From Clostridia bacterium (GTDB lineage: Bacteria > Bacillota_A > Clostridia > Lachnospirales > Lachnospiraceae): a stretch of 27,023 nt of DNA. A program made the position numbers and the translations under genes. The notes under the pieces were generated by a model, which was given only the letters and a program-made list of their open reading frames with translations, had not been told where the DNA came from and did not search any database. Shown here piece after piece: positions 1 to 7,532 of this stretch (position 1 is its first letter; every line of letters starts with the position of its first letter). The DNA lies in contig JAAYYM010000517.1 in assembly GCA_012515365.1 (NCBI GenBank), forward strand, positions 1 through 27,023, given 5' to 3'.

Positions 1-1
1 C

Positions 2-1291
2 GGAGAAGATGCTTTTCATGGATGTCATATGCTAAAGGAAATGAATTTGCCAGCTAATCTGGTAACAATAGAGGACCGCGCATTTAAAGACTGTGCATTT
101 TCACAGGTGGAAATACCATCGGGTGTTGCCTCGATCGGACTCGGAGCATTTGATATGACGGGTAACGGATATCCGCTGCAGACTGTAATTTTCGACGGCA
201 CTATACTTCCTAATGTAACATTTAATGAAACAGCAACCCGACTATCCGGAAGTGACATGCGCACAGCAGCATTTAATGGTGTGCATACGGCGGTTATATC
301 TGCAGATACAACACAGCTTACCAATACCATACTTGATTGTAATCAAAACGGTTTTCGTGGGATGGTCTATCAAGTTTCAAAGCTCCCTGAGGGTACAGAA
401 CCTGGACAGCTGGAGTTGATAAAATGTACAGTTGAGCCTGATGCTGCAGATGGCATAGCAAGACTTAACTCACGGGCGACAATTAACCAACAGCCATACC
501 TGATGACGGCAGTCAGACCGGAAGCATTTGATGATTATCAATCCGTAGAATCGTGGAGTGGACTTCATCTGACTGGGATTGATCTGACCGGGAATGCGGC
601 TGATGATCTGACAGAATTACTGAATCGTGTTCCGGTGACATCGACACCGGGCTCTGCCTATACATTGGATGATCCTGTTTTTATATATTCTTCAGATGAA
701 AGAATTGAGCATATTGAGACAGCGTCCGCTTCCTTAAATGATCATACAGATCCATATATGCTGGTCATTTCAAATAAAGAAGAGGCATCGAATCAAATGA
801 ATATGGCATTGGCAAATCACTATTCCTCAATTAACGGAATGACAATTTTTCCAATGGATATCAGTATGTATGGTGCGATTGATATGATTCCGATTAAAAA
901 GATGGCTCAAAATAAAATGGAACTCACCATGCCGCTTCCGTCACAATTCGCAAACCCTGAACAGGTAAAGGTAGCAACAGTTGATTCAAATGGAAAACTC
1001 GAACCATTATCTTCAGGGCTGGTAGAACAGGATGGTATCAAATGTATCAAGTTTGTAGTCAGTCATTTTTCAGCATTTGCATTCTATACCGTTCCGGCTT
1101 TTGAACTGACAGAAACATCGACAGTTATCAGTACAGATGGACAGGCATTTTTACAGCATACAGACATTGTTGTCAAACAATTGACAAAAGGAGCAGCTCC
1201 GGTAAAAATGAAGTGGATCGTTGCTTTCGTACTGGCACTGATGTCTATCTGTTTATGTTTAATCAGTAAAAAAAGAATCAAGAAGAACTAA
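2..1291 (+). CDS. BspA-like leucine-rich-repeat surface protein, C-terminal part
   Basis: The reading frame is open to the left window edge, so the gene is cut at its 5' end and the first ATG inside the window is not its start. The first ~45 visible residues show the LRR_5 (BspA/TpLRR) rhythm: AF followed by a short turn, then a short strand such as VEIPSGVASIGLGAF. After this comes about 300 residues of non-repeat, probably extracellular sequence that I cannot assign. The last ~28 residues form a hydrophobic span (WIVAFVLALMSICLCLI) followed by a basic tail (SKKRIKKN), a C-terminal membrane anchor with no LPXTG motif. The likely role is a cell-surface adhesion or binding protein, inferred from family only. 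It sits just upstream of the citrate synthase-like gene but appears to be a separate unit, because a promoter lies between them. Confidence 0.75.
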   Translation, partial: GEDAFHGCHMLKEMNLPANLVTIEDRAFKDCAFSQVEIPSGVASIGLGAFDMTGNGYPLQTVIFDGTILPNVTFNETATRLSGSDMRTAAFNGVHTAVISADTTQLTNTILDCNQNGFRGMVYQVSKLPEGTEPGQLELIKCTVEPDAADGIARLNSRATINQQPYLMTAVRPEAFDDYQSVESWSGLHLTGIDLTGNAADDLTELLNRVPVTSTPGSAYTLDDPVFIYSSDERIEHIETASASLNDHTDPYMLVISNKEEASNQMNMALANHYSSINGMTIFPMDISMYGAIDMIPIKKMAQNKMELTMPLPSQFANPEQVKVATVDSNGKLEPLSSGLVEQDGIKCIKFVVSHFSAFAFYTVPAFELTETSTVISTDGQAFLQHTDIVVKQLTKGAAPVKMKWIVAFVLALMSICLCLISKKRIKKN

Positions 1292-1310
1292 GATATTAGT
1301 TGATTTTTTC
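1271..1310 (+). terminator. weak AU-rich hairpin, possible terminator of the LRR gene
   Basis: Bases 1271-1281 pair with 1300-1309 (stem core AATCAA/TTGATT, one G-U pair), ending in a T-run at 1304-1309. The stem has almost no GC, starts inside the coding region and overlaps the -35 box of the next gene, so termination here may be weak. Confidence 0.3.
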
Positions 1311-1327
1311 GTGACGACTAGTATAAT
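1300..1327 (+). promoter_or_regulatory. sigma-A-type promoter for the citrate synthase-like gene
   Basis: TTGATT (1300-1305), a 16-nt spacer and a perfect TATAAT (1322-1327). Transcription would start near 1334, leaving a leader of about 35 nt with no room for a riboswitch. Confidence 0.6.
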
Positions 1328-1369
1328 AAGTATGTTGTGTGATTTTTTTCAACAGAAGGGGTGGATGAA

Positions 1370-2767
1370 ATGGCAGTAAATGAGAGCAGACAAGTGCAGA
1401 TGAATGAAAAAAATAATCTTTTGGAATTAGAGGAAAAAATGTATCCTCTCGCTGATGTTGATACACCGAATGTATTTAGAAATCTTTTTCCGTATGATGA
1501 GATTCCCAAAATTGCATTTAATGACCGAATCGTGCCACATAATATGCCAAAGGAGATCTGGATTACCGATACTACATTTCGGGATGGACAGCAGTCACGT
1601 GCCCCCTATTCGACAGAGCAGATTGTTACAATCTTTGATTATATGCATAAGTTAGGCGGTCCAAAAGGAATGATCCGTGCAAGTGAATTTTTCCTTTACA
1701 GCAAGAAGGATCGTGATGCAGTTTATAAATGTATGGAACGAGGTTATCAGTTCCCTGAAATTACAAGCTGGATTCGTGCAAGTAAAGAAGATTTTCAGCT
1801 GGTAAAAGATCTTGGCATGAAAGAAACAGGGATTTTAGTCAGCTGTTCTGACTATCATATTTTCTATAAACTTAAGATGAACAGAAGAAAAGCGATGAAT
1901 CATTATTTAAGCATCGTAAGAGAGTGTCTGGAAACAGGAATCAGCCCAAGATGTCATCTTGAGGACATTACAAGAGCAGATATTTATGGATATGTAATTC
2001 CGTTCTGTCTGGAGCTTATGAAGCTGATGGAAGAGTATCGCATTCCAATTAAAGTACGTGCCTGTGATACGATGGGCTATGGTGTTAATTATCCAGGTGC
2101 AGTTATTCCACGTTCTGTGCAGGGAATTATTTATGGGCTCAATAAACATGCCGGAGTACCCCCTCATTTGATGGAGTGGCATGGACATAATGATTTTTAT
2201 AAAGCTGTGGCTAATTCTACAACCGCATGGCTGTACGGCTGTGCAGGTGTTAATACATCTTTATTTGGTATTGGTGAGAGAACAGGAAATACGCCGCTGG
2301 AAGCTATGGTATTTGAATATGCACAGCTAAAGGGTGATCTAAATGGTATGGACACTACAGTGATCACAGAGCTTGCGGAGTATTATGAAAAAGAGATTGG
2401 TTATAGGGTTCCGTCCAGAACACCGTTTGTTGGCGAGAATTTTAATGTGACAAGAGCTGGTATCCATGCGGATGGTCTTTTGAAAAATGAAGAAATTTAT
2501 AACATTTTTGACACTGATAAATTCTTAAATCGTCCTGTTTTATGTGCAGTGTCTAATACGTCAGGACTTGCCGGTATTGCCCACTGGATCAATACTTATT
2601 ACAAGCTTCCAGAGGGACGTCGTGTTAATAAGAATTCAGATCTTGTGAAGAAGATAAAAAACGAAGTGGATGCAGAATATGACAGTGGTCGTGTGACAGT
2701 TCTGACAAATGATGAACTGATCAGCATGATTACGCAAACCTGTATTGATTTGAATATATCATTATAA
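1370..2767 (+). CDS. DRE-TIM (HMGL-like) acyltransferase, putative (Re)-citrate synthase
   Basis: This protein belongs to the isopropylmalate/homocitrate/citramalate synthase family, which condenses acetyl-CoA with a 2-oxo acid. The family signature DTTFRDGQQ is at residues 67-75, the metal-binding HGHND at 271-275 and GIGERTGN near 300. At about 465 residues it is shorter than typical LeuA, with no recognisable LeuA allosteric domain. The gene 16 nt downstream encodes isocitrate dehydrogenase, which points to citrate formation, as in the (Re)-citrate synthase of Clostridium kluyveri; such proteins are often misannotated as LeuA or as histone-lysine methyltransferase. The leu/ilv genes lie elsewhere in the window, which argues against LeuA. 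Start choice: a GTG nine bases earlier (1361) overlaps the AAGGGG ribosome site at 1356-1361, while ATG 1370 has an 8-nt spacer. Homocitrate or citramalate synthase remains possible. Confidence 0.75.
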   Translation: MAVNESRQVQMNEKNNLLELEEKMYPLADVDTPNVFRNLFPYDEIPKIAFNDRIVPHNMPKEIWITDTTFRDGQQSRAPYSTEQIVTIFDYMHKLGGPKGMIRASEFFLYSKKDRDAVYKCMERGYQFPEITSWIRASKEDFQLVKDLGMKETGILVSCSDYHIFYKLKMNRRKAMNHYLSIVRECLETGISPRCHLEDITRADIYGYVIPFCLELMKLMEEYRIPIKVRACDTMGYGVNYPGAVIPRSVQGIIYGLNKHAGVPPHLMEWHGHNDFYKAVANSTTAWLYGCAGVNTSLFGIGERTGNTPLEAMVFEYAQLKGDLNGMDTTVITELAEYYEKEIGYRVPSRTPFVGENFNVTRAGIHADGLLKNEEIYNIFDTDKFLNRPVLCAVSNTSGLAGIAHWINTYYKLPEGRRVNKNSDLVKKIKNEVDAEYDSGRVTVLTNDELISMITQTCIDLNISL

Positions 2768-2783
2768 TTAAAGGAGCATATCG

Positions 2784-3992
2784 ATGGACAAAATTAAAAT
2801 GACAACCCCATTAGTAGAGATGGATGGGGACGAGATGACAAGAATTCTGTGGAAAATGATCAAGGATGAGTTATTAGTTCCGTTTATTGAGTTGAACACA
2901 GAGTATTATGATCTCGGACTCGAAAACAGAAACGCTACTGACGACAAGGTAACAGTAGAATCAGCAGAGGCTACAAAAAAATAAGGAGTTGCTGTTAAAT
3001 GTGCAACGATCACTCCGAATGCAGCACGTATGAAGGAGTATCAGTTAAAAGAAATGTGGAAAAGTCCAAATGGAACAATCCGTGCCATTCTTGATGGTAC
3101 TGTGTTCAGAGCACCAATTACAGTTAAGGGCATTTCTCCAATGGTTAAGTCATGGAAAAAACCGATTACCCTTGCAAGACATGCTTATGGCGATGTGTAT
3201 AAAAACTCTGAAATGAAGATCGATCAGCCAGGAAAAGCAGAACTGGTATTTACCGGTGCAGATGGAGTGGAAAGACGTGAACTGATTCATGAATTTAAAG
3301 GACCTGGTGTACTTCAAGGTATGCATAATACAGACGAATCTATTACAAGCTTTGCAAAATGCTGTTTTAAATATGCGCTTGATACCAAACAGGATTTATG
3401 GTTTGCGACAAAAGATACCATTTCAAAAAAATATGATCATACCTTTAAGGATATTTTTGAAGAGATCTATAAGAATGAGTTTGAAGATGAGTTTAAGAAA
3501 GCCGGAATTACTTATTTCTATACGTTGATCGATGATGCAGTGGCTCGTGTTATGAAGGCTTCAGGCGGCTTTATCTGGGCATGTAAGAATTATGACGGAG
3601 ATGTTATGAGTGATATGGTTTCGTCTGCATTTGGTTCTCTTGCTATGATGACATCTGTTTTAGTATCTCCAACAGGAAAATATGAGTACGAGGCTGCGCA
3701 TGGTACGGTACAAAGACATTATTACAAACATCTGAATGGGGAAGAGACCTCAACAAATTCTGTTGCAACTATTTTTGCATGGACGGGAGCACTTAGAAAG
3801 CGCGGAGAGCTTGATCAGAATCAGGCACTGGTTCGATTTGCAAATAAACTAGAGCAGGCTACGATTAATACAATTGAATCAGGAAAGATGACAAAGGATT
3901 TGGCGTTGATCAGTGAGAGTAATGAGATTATTACTTTGAACAGTGAGCAGTTTATTAAGGAGATTAGGAAGACGTTGGAAGAGTTGTTATAA
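2784..3992 (+). pseudogene. icd: NADP-dependent isocitrate dehydrogenase, interrupted by an in-frame TAA
   Basis: The family converts isocitrate to 2-oxoglutarate and CO2 with NADP+. The sequence is of the homodimeric, eukaryote-like type (compare human IDH1): [10 protein letters not shown] near the N-terminus, KSPNGTIR, the catalytic RHAYGD, LIDD, and [14 protein letters not shown] with its metal-binding aspartates. The frame is unbroken from 2784 to 3992 (402 codons plus stop, normal family length) except for TAA at 2982-2984, codon 67, where relatives usually have a residue such as Tyr between KK and [11 protein letters not shown]. Both sides are in the same frame, so this is a base substitution and not an indel. 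The 66-residue product would lack nearly everything. A restart at ATG 3030 has no good ribosome site and would lose the conserved KCATITP cofactor/substrate segment. Either the gene is inactive in this strain, the stop is suppressed, or the base is an assembly error. Confidence 0.85.
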
Positions 3993-4024
3993 GAATGATT
4001 TTTGAGAATGATTTTGGTTGTGGG

Positions 4025-4101
4025 GAATCTCGCAATAATAAGCAAAACGTTCGGCGAGGGCGTTTTTAAACCTCTCTTTTTTGCTTATTTTTGTGAGATT
4101 C
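4025..4101. repeat. long imperfect inverted repeat, 23-nt arms and 31-nt loop
   Basis: Arm 4025-4047 (begins GAATCTCGCAATAATAAG) is complementary to 4079-4101 with 21 of 23 matches. Inside, AAAACG (4044-4049) can pair with CGTTTT around 4062, giving a nested hairpin that ends in a T-run. It starts 33 nt after the icd stop. It may be an unusual terminator or a copy of a palindromic intergenic repeat family; only one copy is visible here. Confidence 0.7.
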
Positions 4102-4170
4102 TCTTAACTTTATTAGGGTGGTGTAAGGAGTAGTTTAGGAGTGTGTGTGGTTATGGGGTGTGCTCAAATG

Positions 4171-4211
4171 AAAAAAGAGGAGCATAACGTTAAAAACGGC
4201 TCCTCTTTTTT
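4171..4211. terminator. bidirectional intrinsic terminator between icd and the DUF1292 gene
   Basis: A perfect 13-bp stem, 4171-4183 (AAAAAAGAGGAGC) with 4199-4211 (GCTCCTCTTTTTT), around a 15-nt loop. A-run on one side and T-run on the other let it work for both converging genes. The region 4102-4170 between it and the inverted repeat is GT-rich and shows no gene. Confidence 0.9.
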
Positions 4212-4227
4212 ATGATGGTTTGAAATA

Positions 4228-4542
4228 TCAGGTTTCGTCTTCGAATTCGATGGAATCAAGAAATTCGTCGAATGCGTCGGCTACGGCTTCGTATTCTTCA
4301 TCATCTTCGATATAGGTAAGCTCTGGTTCTGAGTCAGGATCAGTTTCATCTTCTTTATACTGGTAGAACCATACTTCACCGTCTTGATTTTCACCTTTTT
4401 CATCTAATGGAAGTAAAACGATGTAATCTTTTTCGGATACAGTAAGAATTGTAATAATGGAACATGTGACTTTGGTGCCGTCGTCAAGTTCTAATTCTAC
4501 AGTCATATCTTCGTCATCAAGCTCCTGTGGATTTTCTGGCAT
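4228..4542 (-). CDS. DUF1292 family small acidic protein
   Basis: A 104-residue, strongly acidic protein of the DUF1292 (YrzB-like) family common in Firmicutes; its function is unknown. The core motif is a short beta-rich region: VELELDDGTKVTCSI, then DYIVLLPLDE, then EVWFYQYKEDE, with an acidic helical end (EYEAVADAFDEFLDSIEFEDE). It has no signal peptide or membrane span and should be cytosolic. An in-frame ATG six codons upstream (4560) overlaps the AAAGGAG ribosome site, so the start at 4542 with an 8-nt spacer is preferred. It is monocistronic, with its own promoter upstream and the shared terminator downstream. In many Firmicutes a DUF1292 gene sits near yrrK/yrzL and alaS, but not here. 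Confidence 0.8.
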   Translation of the reverse strand: MPENPQELDDEDMTVELELDDGTKVTCSIITILTVSEKDYIVLLPLDEKGENQDGEVWFYQYKEDETDPDSEPELTYIEDDEEYEAVADAFDEFLDSIEFEDET

Positions 4543-4586
4543 ATTTGTTTCTCCTTTCATAAATCATAATCATGTTGATTAGTTTG

Positions 4587-4615
4587 ATTTTACACAAAAC
4601 AATTTGAAATAGCAA
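4587..4615 (-). promoter_or_regulatory. sigma-A-type promoter for the DUF1292 gene
   Basis: On the minus strand: TTGCTA (4615-4610), a 17-nt spacer and TAAAAT (4592-4587), about 45 nt before the start codon. Confidence 0.6.
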
Positions 4616-4655
4616 GTGAATAGATCAGATATATCACCTGATTTGTAAGAAGCGG

Positions 4656-4684
4656 TTGACAAGTTAACAGAATATTCATATAAT
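4656..4684 (+). promoter_or_regulatory. consensus sigma-A promoter for the sirtuin-like/GH13-like pair
   Basis: A perfect TTGACA (4656-4661), a 17-nt spacer and a perfect TATAAT (4679-4684). The leader from about 4691 to 4771 is roughly 80 nt, with no convincing riboswitch fold. Such a full consensus implies strong expression unless a repressor acts. Confidence 0.9.
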
Positions 4685-4771
4685 AAGTAATAGTAGATGG
4701 AAAATTTAAACCTAAACATATGAAAAGGCAAACCGTTGTCAGATGGAAGATGAGGTTTTGGAGGAACTGCT

Positions 4772-5521
4772 TTGGATAAAGGATTTCTTGATTATGATGA
4801 GAAATTAGAAAAACTTAAAAAGATGATCCGTGATTCCAATAGTATCGTTTGTATGTTGGGTATCGGAATGGGTATGGAATGTGGTCTTGCCAACAGATGG
4901 AGTAATGAAGAAGCTTATCGTGTTGAAAAAGAATACAAATACTCACCGGAAGAAATATATTCAACTGTGTTTTATAATACGCGACCGGAATTGTTCTTCA
5001 AGTATTATCGGAATGAATGTCTGAAGCTTGATTGTGAACCAAGTGTTGCTTATGATGCACTGAAAAGACTGGAAAGCACAGGAAAACTGACAGCCTGTAT
5101 TACGCACAACATTCAAAGTATGGCTGTAAAGGCAGGGCTTAAGAATGTCATTGAACTACATGGTACCATACATGATAACAGGTGTCCGAAGTGTGACCGC
5201 AGGTATACGGCAGAGTATATGAAAAAATCAGTAGGCGTGCCACATTGTGAGATATGCAAGGCACCGATCAGACCGATGATTAAGCTGCAAGGAGAAATGA
5301 TCAGAAATGACAGAATGACAGAGGCTGCAAATGTATGTGCTCAGGCAGATATGATCATGGTGCTTGGTACGAATCTGTTTCATCCTATGGTGTCTACTTT
5401 TACCAATTATTATAAAGGTAATCGCATTGTATTGGTTTCTAAAAACGAACATTTTACAGATAAAAAGGCAGATTTGTGTATTCACGATGAGGTAAAGACC
5501 ATACTGCCATTGGTGATGTAA
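4772..5521 (+). CDS. Sir2-family protein with degenerate NAD-binding motifs
   Basis: This 249-residue protein aligns end to end with bacterial sirtuins (NAD-dependent protein deacylases). Retained features are the catalytic His in ELHG (H130), four zinc-site cysteines (C138/C141 and C159/C162) and the late GTNL and ADLCIHDE segments. Key NAD-site motifs are altered: the usual GAGIS reads GIGMG (30-34), GIPDFR reads GLANRW (38-43), and TQNID reads THNIQ (111-115), losing the Asp. NAD use or substrate is therefore doubtful; it might bind a different nucleotide or be non-catalytic. It starts with TTG, supported by GGAGG (4760-4764) with a 7-nt spacer and a stop codon only 21 nt upstream in frame. 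It has no signal peptide. The GH13-like gene follows after 43 nt with no terminator, so the two are probably cotranscribed. Confidence 0.8.
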   Translation: MDKGFLDYDEKLEKLKKMIRDSNSIVCMLGIGMGMECGLANRWSNEEAYRVEKEYKYSPEEIYSTVFYNTRPELFFKYYRNECLKLDCEPSVAYDALKRLESTGKLTACITHNIQSMAVKAGLKNVIELHGTIHDNRCPKCDRRYTAEYMKKSVGVPHCEICKAPIRPMIKLQGEMIRNDRMTEAANVCAQADMIMVLGTNLFHPMVSTFTNYYKGNRIVLVSKNEHFTDKKADLCIHDEVKTILPLVM

Positions 5522-5564
5522 GCTATGTTATCGAAAAAAAGAAAGATGATTTTATAGGAAAACA

Positions 5565-7448
5565 ATGATAAAAACGACAGATCAAAAGAGTCATAGTATA
5601 AAAATCAGCACAGGAAGACCGAAACCGTTAGGCCCAGGACTTGTTAAGCAAGGTGTTCAGCTTGCAACAGTGGCAGCTTTACAAAAAACAGATCAGTTTG
5701 ATCTGTATCTCTATCATAAAGGAAGTGCCAGACCGGAGCTTATCATTCATATGAAAGAACATCTTGCTATGGGGGATGTTTATTCTGTTATTTTAGAACC
5801 TTTTGAGCCATCGGGATATGAGTATCAGTATATCTTGAATGGCTCTGTTTATAGTGACAGATATGCCATCGGATTTAATCAGTATGCAGGAGCAACAAAG
5901 GAAGAACCGATGCGCAGAAATCAGATCGTGACAGCAGATTTTGATTGGGAAAATGATGAGAAACCACTTCTTTTAATGAATCAGGTGGTGATGTATGAAG
6001 TTCATACGCGCGGCTTTACAAAGCATAAGGATTCCGGAGTGAGTCATAAGGGAACCTTTCAGGGAATGATAGAAAAAATCCCTTATTTAAAGGATTTGGG
6101 GATCAATCAGATTGAGCTGTTACCGGCATATGAATTTGAGGATACCATTGATTTAAATGCGGATCAAAAGGAAGGGAAACCTGACTTTTCAGATTCAGAG
6201 AATCAAGCAATTCGAATGAACTACTGGGGATTTTCCAATGCATTTTATCGCGTTCCCAAACAAAAATATGCAGGAAAAGAAGATGCATCAGCAGCATTCA
6301 AAAATTTAGTAAAAGCAATGCATAAAGAGAATATAGAAGTGATTATGCAGTTCTATTTCCCGAAAGATATCAATCCGAATGATATTTTGTATTATCTTAC
6401 ATATTGGGTAGAGGAATATCACATTGATGGGATTCATTTAAAAGGCGACCACATCCCGGTCGAAATGATTGCGGCTGACCCGATGCTAAGTAAAACAAAG
6501 ATCTATTATCTTGATTTTGATATGGAACAGATCAGATGTTATCAGCCAAACGCATCATTTCAAAATCTCGCACTCTATAATGATGGATTTATGTATGATA
6601 TCAGACATTTTCTAAAAAGTGATGAAGATTATGTGCAGGCCTTTTTATATCGATTCAAAAGGTTACCGTCGAAGACAGGGATTATTAATTACATAACGGA
6701 ATATCAGGGATTTTCGCTGCTTGATCTGGTTTCTTATGATTATAAACATAATGAAACAAATATGGAAGAAAACCGAGATGGTAATAATTATAATCACAGC
6801 TGGAATTGTGGCGTTGAAGGACCATCCAGAAAAAAAGCAGTTTTACAGCTACGCAAAAAACAAATGATGAATGCATTGGTATTTTTGATTCTCAGTCAGG
6901 GGACGCCGATGCTTCATGCCGGTGATGAAATTGCTAATACGCAATACGGAAACAACAATCCTTACTGTCAGGATAATGAAACTGCATGGATCAAGTGGAA
7001 ACGGAATAGTTTCTCAAACGATATTTTTCTGTTTACCAAACAGCTGATTGAATTGAGACGCGCACATCCAATCCTTCATAATGCACAGGAACTACGCATT
7101 ATGGATTATATCTCATGCGGATATCCGGATTTGTCTTATCATGCAGATGTGCCATGGAGACCTAGGTTTGATAATCATATCCGACATGTTGGGCTAATGC
7201 TGTGCGGAAAATATGCCGTGAATGAACATAGAAAAGAAGATTGCTTTTTCTATTTTGCCGTTAATATGCATTGGGAAATCCATGAGTTTCAATTGCCAAA
7301 GCTCCCTAAGGGGTCAAAGTGGTATTTAAAAGTGACGACAGATGAAAAGGCAGGTGCTCATTTTATAGAAGAGGAGCGAACTGCACTTGAAAATCAGGAA
7401 AAAATAATTGTGCCGGCACGATCAATCATGATTTTGAAAGGGTTATGA
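5565..7448 (+). CDS. GH13 debranching-enzyme-like protein lacking catalytic residues
   Basis: A 627-residue relative of isoamylase/GlgX (GH13 with an N-terminal CBM48-like domain, ~12-125; barrel ~140-510; C-terminal beta domain ~550-627). Diagnostic GlgX/TreX stretches are kept: LVSYDYKHNE, ENRDG, SWNCGVEGP (412-420) and HAGDEIANTQ. All four GH13 catalytic regions are altered. Region I (usually DVVxNH) reads QFYFPK (262-267). Region II (GFRFD) reads GIHLK, with H291 and K293 in place of Arg and the nucleophile Asp. Region III (AEPW) reads YLDF, with L316 for the Glu. Region IV (HDGF) reads YQGF, with Q381 for the Asp. Glycoside hydrolysis is therefore very unlikely. Inferred roles are glucan binding, scaffolding or regulation. 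The frame is intact, so it looks maintained and not decaying. It is probably cotranscribed with the sirtuin-like gene; its ribosome site (AGGA) is weak. Confidence 0.85.
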   Translation: MIKTTDQKSHSIKISTGRPKPLGPGLVKQGVQLATVAALQKTDQFDLYLYHKGSARPELIIHMKEHLAMGDVYSVILEPFEPSGYEYQYILNGSVYSDRYAIGFNQYAGATKEEPMRRNQIVTADFDWENDEKPLLLMNQVVMYEVHTRGFTKHKDSGVSHKGTFQGMIEKIPYLKDLGINQIELLPAYEFEDTIDLNADQKEGKPDFSDSENQAIRMNYWGFSNAFYRVPKQKYAGKEDASAAFKNLVKAMHKENIEVIMQFYFPKDINPNDILYYLTYWVEEYHIDGIHLKGDHIPVEMIAADPMLSKTKIYYLDFDMEQIRCYQPNASFQNLALYNDGFMYDIRHFLKSDEDYVQAFLYRFKRLPSKTGIINYITEYQGFSLLDLVSYDYKHNETNMEENRDGNNYNHSWNCGVEGPSRKKAVLQLRKKQMMNALVFLILSQGTPMLHAGDEIANTQYGNNNPYCQDNETAWIKWKRNSFSNDIFLFTKQLIELRRAHPILHNAQELRIMDYISCGYPDLSYHADVPWRPRFDNHIRHVGLMLCGKYAVNEHRKEDCFFYFAVNMHWEIHEFQLPKLPKGSKWYLKVTTDEKAGAHFIEEERTALENQEKIIVPARSIMILKGL

Positions 7449-7465
7449 TATTGTTTGCATGCGGA

Positions 7466-7494
7466 TTGTCTTTATGTTGTAAATGTGTTAAGAT
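7466..7494 (+). promoter_or_regulatory. sigma-A-type promoter for trpS
   Basis: TTGTCT (7466-7471), a 17-nt spacer and TAAGAT (7489-7494). The leader is only about 30 nt, so there is no T-box or trp attenuator. Confidence 0.55.
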
Positions 7495-7532
7495 TAAAGT
7501 TGGTTTAAATGATAAACGAGGAGCGAAATGTT

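Noticed and set aside
2975..2990. Programmed frameshift at the A-run in icd
   Set aside because: Seven A's before the TAA look slippery, but the sequence on both sides of the stop is in the same frame, so a -1 or +1 shift would lose the downstream frame. An indel error is excluded for the same reason.
4691..4771. Cyclic-di-GMP (GEMM) riboswitch in the leader of the sirtuin-like gene
   Set aside because: AAGGCAAACC at 4725-4734 recalls the GEMM core, but the tetraloop stem, the GACGCAAAGCC segment and a second helix are missing, and the leader is too short.
7449..7532. T-box upstream of trpS
   Set aside because: The predicted leader is ~30 nt, with no AGGGTGGNACCGCG-type sequence and no terminator.
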